From CAZDVQ01 sp964508975 (GTDB lineage: Bacteria > Bacteroidota > Bacteroidia > Chitinophagales > Saprospiraceae): 30,921 bases of DNA. Made by a program: the position numbers and the translations under genes. Below the pieces are notes generated by a model. It saw nothing but the letters and a program-made list of their open reading frames with translations, had not been told where the DNA came from and made no database searches. The DNA lies in the NCBI GenBank assembly GCA_964508975.1, contig CAZDVQ010000054.1, positions 1-30,921 of the forward strand, read 5' to 3'. Below, one piece after another: positions 25,403-30,921 of the stretch. How positions within the stretch are numbered: the stretch's first letter is position 1; each line of letters begins with the position of its first letter.

Positions 25403-25608
25403 AAAATCTGGCCTAGCGATGTGGAGGGCGGCCGAAGGCCGTACCGCAGGGGCGTATGCCCCAAGGTATGAGCGAATAGCGAACCCGCAACATGAACGCA
25501 GCGGTTTTACGAAGTAAAAACAAATGTACTTAATGTACACTTGTAGCAAGTGAACCATTTGCTCCTGCAAATGGCTCGCCCCGAGCCTAAGCGAGGGGAG
25601 GCCCCAAA
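25403..25608 (-). repeat. GC-rich hairpin-chain element, type A, copy 9 (long form with AT-rich hairpins)
   Basis: Outer parts match copy 7: head TTTGGGGCCTCCCC on the minus strand and, at the tail, GGTTCGCTATTCGCTCATACC with CCACATCGCTAGGCC. The middle (about 25490-25575) instead holds three different AT-richer hairpins: TTTTAC-gaa-GTAAAA, CACTTG-tag-CAAGTG and CCATTTGC-tcct-GCAAATGG. The head touches the stop of the T9SS type B gene (2 nt), in sense orientation. Confidence 0.8.
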
Positions 25609-25609
25609 T

Positions 25610-28600
25610 CTACTCCCAAATAATGGTGATTGGGCCCTTGTACACCCGGCTGGAGGAGAGGCGGATGATGTAATAATAGGTGCCGGCGGGCAAGCGACCG
25701 TTTTTGTAGTAGCCGTCGAATTGGTTGTTGTAATCGTTGCTGCGGAATACCTCGTCGCCCCAGCGGTTGATTACGATAACTTCATGGTTTTCAAATATTT
25801 GTATACCGTCGAGTATCCAATTATCGTTGCGGCCATCGGCGTTGGGCGTGATGGCTGTTGGGATTAAAAACGGTGGTTCGCCTTCTTGTTTTTCAATGCT
25901 GATGAACACGCTATCGGTAGCGGTACAGCCATTGACACTCTCGCCAGTTACCACAAAAACGGTGTTGTCCATGACGCTTAGCGTGGTGCTTGGGCAAATG
26001 CTGCAAGCCAGGCCAGTGCTAGGCGTCCAACTGTAAAAATCAGCACCCGTGGCACCAATGGTATGCTGCTGGCCAGCCACCAAAACAGTGTCGCCATAGG
26101 CTACCAGATTTGGACTAGCATACACCGTAATGTTCAGTGTATCAGATACATAATCGCAGAATCCGTCAAATGCTTCTACCCAGATATTGTAAGTATTAGC
26201 GTTAAAAGTATTGCTCGAAAATGCATTGTTACTGCCATCTTGCACGGCCACACCATTCACGTTGAAAGTGTAGTTCGCAAAGCCAGGATTGGCCAATAAA
26301 CTCAGTAATTCGCCGGTACAGAAGGATGTCCCATTACTTTCCAACACCAGGCTATTGCTGTAAATTTGTACGCTTAGGGTATCGTAATAGGTACAGTTGG
26401 CATCGGTAGCGGCCACCCAGACAAGGTCGCCATGCTGTGCCGTGTTGGTCTGCCAAGTATCGGCTAAGCCCGATTGGACCAAGCTGCCGTTGAGGTAAAA
26501 ATCGTAGTTGTTGTAGCCCGCACTTGCGCTAAACGTAATGGTATCGGCAGCACAACTGCTTGAAGGTGTGCTACTTAGATTTACAAAATTGCTGTACACC
26601 GGCATCAAGATAGCGTTAGATGCATAGGTGCAATTGGCATCGGTAGCCAACACCACCACGCTGTCGTTGGCGTTGTAAAACTGCCCGGTCCAAGTATTGT
26701 TGCTGCCGTTTTGCACCAATTGACCGTTCTGGTAAAACGCGTAATTATTGTAACCGTTGCTGGCCGTAAAGGTAACAGGCGCACCGGGGCAAGCGATGCT
26801 TTGGTTGGCGCTCAAGGCCAGGTTATTCTGGAAGAGTTGTACCGTCAGCGTATCGCCGTTGTAATTACACCAGGCATCAGTACCGATGACCGTCACCTGG
26901 TCGCCCTGCGCCAAGCTGGAACTTACAAAAATGCTATCAAAGCTGCTTTGCACCGACTGGCCGTTGACGTAGAAATTGTAGTTGAAAAATCCACCCGTAG
27001 CGTTGAAGGTAATGGGCGCGCCTGCACAAGCCGGTTGCGGTGTGGCTTGTAGGTTTAAAGGCCGCTCAAACACAAAGAGGTTGATGGCGTTGCTGGTATA
27101 ATTGCAGAAACTATCCTGCCCGATAACGGTCACGATGTCGCCATTGTCAAAATCGCTGCTGGACCAAATGCGGTTAGGGCCGTTGTACACGGTGATTCCG
27201 TTCACTTGGAAGGTATAATTCAAGTAACCTGTGTTGGCCACGAAGGTAGCCACTTGACCTGGGCAAAGGCTGGTGTCAGTCGTGGTCAGGCTGATTGGGT
27301 TACTGTAAACGAATATGTTGACCGTGTTGGACTGGAAGGTACAATTGGTATCGGTGGCCATGACCCAAACCGCTGTGCCATTGAGTAGGTTTGAAGCTGT
27401 GTAAGCAGCTGCTGGGCCGTTTTGAACACTTTGTCCATTCACGAAAAACTCGTAATTGATAAAGCCTGGGCTAGCCGTAAATAGTACGGATTCATAGCTA
27501 CAAATAGTGGTATCATTGGCCGTGAGTACCACGGGGTGTTCAAAATACTCGATGATTAGCGGGATAGCGTACGCGATACAATCGGCATTGAGCGCCCGGG
27601 CGGTGATGGTATCGCCATCTTGAATGCCGTAGAAAGTCATGATACTATCAGGACCACTTTGTACCATGGTGCCGTTCCAGAAATAATCGTAAAGTGTATA
27701 ACCGCTTGGTAGGCTGAATATCACCGAATCACCGGCGCAGATAGGGTTATGGTCGGGCGTGATGGTCAGCGAATCAGAGATGGTGGCCAGCGCGAAGGCA
27801 GGTGTGGTAAAACCGCCGACCACTTGGTTGGTCTGGCGATAATCTAAGTTGTACAAGTTGCTGAAACCGAGGCTCGACAACACGATGCGTTCCCAGCGGA
27901 AGCTATTGACATAATGTGCAATCTCGTCGAAACTCTGCTCGTTGGCTTGGTCAAAATAATAACGTATATTGATACTATCGTTACCTTGGCGGTGGTAAAT
28001 ACGGTGGTAATACTCGGGGTTTACCTCGCAGAGTAGTATTTGCCTAGAGCCACGGTTAAAGGACTCCGTTGTGGCATCCACGTTGGCCATGCGCACGCGA
28101 AAGGCATTGATTGCACTACTTTCTGGTTGGATATCTAGCGGGCGGAACCTAGGCGTGCCTTGCGAAGAACCGACTGGGAAACGATAATCTAGGGCACTGG
28201 CCATGTAGCGTTGCAGGCCACCATCTTCGAGGGCGCTTACAAAACCAAAAGTATTGTTGAAGCCAGTGGTAACGGAGCTGGTGTCGGTATTAAACACGTA
28301 CACCACATTGGTATCGAGGTTAAATTCGCGGTCGAACAAACGGAGGTAACCATCCACGTATACATCGAGGTCGCCGTATTTTACACCGGTGCCACGGGTG
28401 CGGAGTTCATAAAAACGGGTAATGTCTTGGCCATTGATGCGTTGGGTATCGCCATGCATGATAACGAGCCCTTCGCCGAGGCTGATAAAGGCTTCATTGC
28501 CACCGTCGTTGGTCCAGTTGCCTGTAATATATATGGTATCACTATTGTGAAACCTGCCGTTAGCTTGGTTGAGCACATTGCCATGTACCGATAGCATGGC

Positions 28601-28708
28601 TTCATCCTTGATGGACACGAGACCACCGGCGTTACTCCACATGGGCGCTTGTGCCGATAGCCCCAAACCGAGACATCCGAACAGTAAAGAGAGTAGAAGC
28701 TTGTTCAT
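25610..28708 (-). CDS. Secreted Ig-like repeat protein with T9SS type B sorting domain
   Basis: 1032 residues. A signal peptide covers about 1-19. A unique beta-rich region follows (about 20-315; SNAGGLVSIKDEAMLSVHGNVLNQ, then FPVGS). Seven repeats of about 78 residues (residues ~317-865) each have a cysteine near the start (ICAGD, ICSYE, LCPGQ) and one in a closing D-x-x-C (DTNC, DSFC, DANC), with NYxFYxNGxxVQxG between. A PKD-like segment (YSWTPSTGLACSICPSTTLSV) follows. The last ~90 residues (IPTAITPNADGRNDNW, VINRWGDEVF, AGTYYYIIRL) are the gliding-motility-associated C-terminal domain. Expected to be exported by the T9SS to the cell surface; an adhesin or structural role is inferred. A GC-rich element begins 2 nt past the stop. 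Confidence 0.9.
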   Translation of the reverse strand: MNKLLLSLLFGCLGLGLSAQAPMWSNAGGLVSIKDEAMLSVHGNVLNQANGRFHNSDTIYITGNWTNDGGNEAFISLGEGLVIMHGDTQRINGQDITRFYELRTRGTGVKYGDLDVYVDGYLRLFDREFNLDTNVVYVFNTDTSSVTTGFNNTFGFVSALEDGGLQRYMASALDYRFPVGSSQGTPRFRPLDIQPESSAINAFRVRMANVDATTESFNRGSRQILLCEVNPEYYHRIYHRQGNDSINIRYYFDQANEQSFDEIAHYVNSFRWERIVLSSLGFSNLYNLDYRQTNQVVGGFTTPAFALATISDSLTITPDHNPICAGDSVIFSLPSGYTLYDYFWNGTMVQSGPDSIMTFYGIQDGDTITARALNADCIAYAIPLIIEYFEHPVVLTANDTTICSYESVLFTASPGFINYEFFVNGQSVQNGPAAAYTASNLLNGTAVWVMATDTNCTFQSNTVNIFVYSNPISLTTTDTSLCPGQVATFVANTGYLNYTFQVNGITVYNGPNRIWSSSDFDNGDIVTVIGQDSFCNYTSNAINLFVFERPLNLQATPQPACAGAPITFNATGGFFNYNFYVNGQSVQSSFDSIFVSSSLAQGDQVTVIGTDAWCNYNGDTLTVQLFQNNLALSANQSIACPGAPVTFTASNGYNNYAFYQNGQLVQNGSNNTWTGQFYNANDSVVVLATDANCTYASNAILMPVYSNFVNLSSTPSSSCAADTITFSASAGYNNYDFYLNGSLVQSGLADTWQTNTAQHGDLVWVAATDANCTYYDTLSVQIYSNSLVLESNGTSFCTGELLSLLANPGFANYTFNVNGVAVQDGSNNAFSSNTFNANTYNIWVEAFDGFCDYVSDTLNITVYASPNLVAYGDTVLVAGQQHTIGATGADFYSWTPSTGLACSICPSTTLSVMDNTVFVVTGESVNGCTATDSVFISIEKQEGEPPFLIPTAITPNADGRNDNWILDGIQIFENHEVIVINRWGDEVFRSNDYNNQFDGYYKNGRLPAGTYYYIIRLSSSRVYKGPITIIWE
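26115..27755 (-). repeat. Seven Cys-paired coding repeats of about 78 residues
   Basis: Repeats share the FxxxxGYxNYxFYxNGxxVQxGxxxxxxxxxxxxGDxVxVxATDxxC layout but differ clearly in DNA, unlike the nearly identical SprB array at the left edge. The spacing suggests one disulfide per Ig-like unit. Confidence 0.85.
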
Positions 28709-28857
28709 GCAATTGATTTTCCGCTTGTAAAGATATAAATATTGTCTAATATTGTATCAGCATTCTGCAACTGCAAACTAAAGCAGGCGTAGAATCGTTT
28801 AACATCTAAATACTCAGGTAGAATTATTGATAGGTAAAATTGCCACAAATTTAGCAT

Positions 28858-30720
28858 ATGCACAAACTTATACTTGCCAGTTTTTTGACTTTCATGGCCT
28901 TGGGCCTAGTCGCTCAACACGATCACGAACACCCGCACAAATGTGGTTACAGTGATGCTATTCAATTGATAATCAATGAGAATCCTCGTTTTGTAGAAGA
29001 AATTGAGGCTTACGACCGGATAGTGCCCGACCTAGAGCGTGAAGGTGCGCAACTCGCCCGTTCAGGTGCTGTCTTGCGTATCCCGGTGGTTTTTCACGTG
29101 ATCCACAGCGGAACGAGTATCGGTAACGCTGCTAATATCTCTGATGCCCGGATTTTGCAACAAATACAAACCTTGAACAATGACTTCCGCCGCACCAACA
29201 GCGATGCGAACCAAACACCCAGTATGTTCCAGGGTGTGGCCGCTGATACGGAGATTGAGTTCTGCTTGGCTACTGTTGACCCTAACGGCAACGCAACCAC
29301 GGGGATATTAAGGCACCAGTACAATAATATTCCCGATCAGACCTACATCGAGAATACCATTAAACCACAAACCTATTGGGACTCTAATAAATACCTCAAC
29401 ATCTGGTCGGTAGACATGCCTACCAACGGTGTGTTGGGCTATGCCTACTTGCCTTATGCCTCTATTGTGGGTACCAGCAGGGATGGCTTGGTGGTTGATT
29501 ACCCGCATGTGGGCAACAATTCTAGTGCTTTCCCTGCCTCGCTTGGCCGCACGGCTACGCACGAGATTGGCCACTACCTCGGCCTATCACACATTTGGGC
29601 CAATGCCAATGATAATGGTGGCTGTAACAACGACGATGGTATTTCAGATACGCCGCTTTCATCAGCGCCCTATTACGGTTGCCCAAACCACCCGCAAACG
29701 CAGTGTAGCGTGACCAGCATGTTCATGAACTACATGGACTATGTGGATGACGACTGCATGAACGTGTTTACCCAAGGCCAAGCCAACGTGATGCGTGCGG
29801 TATTGTCGGGTAACTCTACCCACAACGGCGTATCTTTCCGCAGTAGAGCTGGTTTAATCAGCCATGCAGCCATTGCTTGTAATACAGTGGCGCCCGGTGG
29901 GTGTCTCAACGTGGGTACACAACAATACACCATGGGTTTTGAGCAAGGCGAGGACTTGTCGGATTGGGGCACAGAGAACGTCAACAATGATGTAAACGGT
30001 ACAACTGCCGTAACCTGGCGAACCCATGCTGTACATAGCGGCAACTTGTACGGCCCAAAAACAGGCGCAAGATTCGCTGGTTATCTCTGGAACACCAATG
30101 GTACAACCGCTGCCAACGACTGGCTCTTTACCCCTTGTTTCGATGTGGTGAATGGCCACACCTACCGTGTGCGTTTCTCTTATGCTTGTGCATCCAGCAA
30201 TGGCACGGTTTACCCCGAAAAATTCAAAGTTACCCTGAATACCGACCAAACAGCGGCTTCAAGTATCTATACTATAAACGACTTTGGGGCTATCAACAAT
30301 GCTTACCCAAGCTATTTGGATTATTCGGGCGACTTTGTCATTTCCGGCAACGGCGAGCTGCACATTGGTTTTCACTGCTATTCAGATGCTGATAAATACA
30401 TGTTGCACATCGACGACTTCAGCCTTATCGACTTAACCCTGCTGGCTAACGAAGAAGTGACCAACACCACCCTGGAAGATATAACCCTGTTCCCTAACCC
30501 TAGCGATGGCGTTTTGAATGTCAAGTTAAGCGAAAGCATTGATATTCAAGATGATATGTTTGTGTATGTATACAATGCAACGGGTGCTTTACTGGCTCGC
30601 CAAACGGTAGATGCGCAACAAACCAGTATTGATGTACGCAACTTCCCCGATGGTTTATACATTTTGCAATTCCAGCTTGGTTCAAACGTGTTGAGCAAAA
30701 CCTTTGTGGTGCAGCACTAG
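28858..30720 (+). CDS. Secreted M43 (pappalysin-like) zinc metalloprotease with T9SS type A tail
   Basis: 620 residues. A signal peptide covers about 1-19, followed by a His-rich stretch (HDHEHPHKCG). The propeptide-like region leads into RIPVVFHVIH, typical of bacterial M43 proteases. The zinc site HEIGHYLGLSH (His235, Glu236, His239, His245) and the Met-turn MNYMDY (Met290/293) are intact; several cysteines lie between them (GCNND, YGCPNHPQTQC). A beta-sandwich (about 358-525; MGFEQGEDLSDW) follows, then a T9SS type A sorting domain (LFPNPSDGVLNVKL, PDGLYILQF). It degrades extracellular proteins; substrate unknown. It is divergent from the T9SS type B gene across a 149-bp AT-rich region. 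Confidence 0.93.
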   Translation: MHKLILASFLTFMALGLVAQHDHEHPHKCGYSDAIQLIINENPRFVEEIEAYDRIVPDLEREGAQLARSGAVLRIPVVFHVIHSGTSIGNAANISDARILQQIQTLNNDFRRTNSDANQTPSMFQGVAADTEIEFCLATVDPNGNATTGILRHQYNNIPDQTYIENTIKPQTYWDSNKYLNIWSVDMPTNGVLGYAYLPYASIVGTSRDGLVVDYPHVGNNSSAFPASLGRTATHEIGHYLGLSHIWANANDNGGCNNDDGISDTPLSSAPYYGCPNHPQTQCSVTSMFMNYMDYVDDDCMNVFTQGQANVMRAVLSGNSTHNGVSFRSRAGLISHAAIACNTVAPGGCLNVGTQQYTMGFEQGEDLSDWGTENVNNDVNGTTAVTWRTHAVHSGNLYGPKTGARFAGYLWNTNGTTAANDWLFTPCFDVVNGHTYRVRFSYACASSNGTVYPEKFKVTLNTDQTAASSIYTINDFGAINNAYPSYLDYSGDFVISGNGELHIGFHCYSDADKYMLHIDDFSLIDLTLLANEEVTNTTLEDITLFPNPSDGVLNVKLSESIDIQDDMFVYVYNATGALLARQTVDAQQTSIDVRNFPDGLYILQFQLGSNVLSKTFVVQH

Positions 30721-30737
30721 CGTGTTGTTTTTGTGGA

Positions 30738-30877
30738 TTTTTGGGGCGCGTCGGCCTACGGCCGTCGGGCTGTGCGCGGCTGCGCGTTGCTTGTCCCTTG
30801 TTCGCGCAGTCGCTATGCTCCTTTGCGGAGCACTTCGTGGTTCGGGAGCGGCTTCGCCGCCCGCTTCCATCCCTCGC
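30738..30877 (+). repeat. GC-rich hairpin-chain element, type A, copy 10
   Basis: Head TTTTTGGGGCGCG, hairpin CGGCC-tac-GGCCG, then TGCGCGGCTGCGCG, TTCGCGCAGTCGCTATG, CTTTGCGGAGCACTTCGTGG (shared with copy 1) and a GCGGC-ttc-GCCGC hairpin. The head starts 18 nt after the metalloprotease stop, in sense orientation. Confidence 0.82.
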
Positions 30878-30891
30878 CTTTAGCTTTACAC

Positions 30892-30916
30892 GATTATTTT
30901 TTTATAAAAAATAATC
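30892..30916 (+). terminator. AT-rich perfect hairpin at the right edge
   Basis: GATTATTTTTT (30892-30902) and AAAAAATAATC (30906-30916) form an 11-bp stem with loop tat. It may belong to the 3' region of the metalloprotease gene or to the next gene beyond the edge. It lacks a GC-rich stem, so a terminator role is uncertain. Confidence 0.35.
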
Positions 30917-30921
30917 ATAAT

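Larger units (their letters stand above)
24896..25609. other. 714-bp gap between rseP and the T9SS type B gene without a gene
   Basis: It holds the rseP upstream region, a 14-bp tandem repeat, TCATTTC-type repeats, GC-rich copies 8 and 9 in head-outward orientation, a GAGACGCAA palindrome and a CTCTGC tract. No frame here resembles a protein. Confidence 0.75.

Noticed and set aside
28709..28857. E. coli-like -35/-10 boxes in the divergent region
   Set aside because: TTGCAG and TACAAT are not at a workable spacing, and Bacteroidota use a different consensus.

Overview
The window comes from a Bacteroidota chromosome, most plausibly Flavobacteriales or a close relative. Five proteins end in type IX secretion (T9SS) sorting domains, two of type B (gliding-motility-associated) and three of type A. 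One of them is a giant SprB-repeat protein. Bacteroidota-style TAnnTTTG -7 motifs precede several genes, and Shine-Dalgarno sequences are not conspicuous. The exact genus cannot be read from the sequence.

Layout: 1-6336 (+) is the 3' part of a huge SprB-repeat adhesin whose start lies outside the window. It is followed by a terminator, two GC-rich hairpin elements and a MITE-like element. Then come an SRPBCC protein (+), a fused dipeptide-type ABC ATPase (-), an unrecognised two-part protein (-), and a convergent-free minus-strand block: LutA-like Fe-S protein, LVIVD-repeat T9SS protein, MenI-like hotdog thioesterase, hisS and fabH. Divergent from fabH is pyrG (+), which overlaps a GH36 alpha-galactosidase gene by 4 nt, followed by a T9SS type A protein. 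A tRNA-Leu(CAA), hscB and rseP follow on the minus strand, then a 1032-aa T9SS type B repeat protein (-), and divergently a secreted M43-type metalloprotease with a T9SS tail (+).

Housekeeping genes (hisS, fabH, pyrG, hscB, rseP, tRNA-Leu) alternate with secreted surface proteins. The T9SS cargo suggests a gliding or surface-attached lifestyle; no T9SS machinery gene is in the window.

The most unusual content is between the genes. Almost every intergenic region longer than 150 bp holds one or more GC-rich, 80-210 bp elements built as chains of short perfect hairpins. They share a T-rich head (TTTTTGGGC or TTTTTGGGG) and conserved linkers, while the stems change sequence from copy to copy and stay paired. 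A second subtype starts with a GGCGAGC/GCTCGCC hairpin. Most copies lie in sense orientation just downstream of a stop codon, often 15-20 nt away, and their tails abut low-complexity tracts. I cannot name this family.
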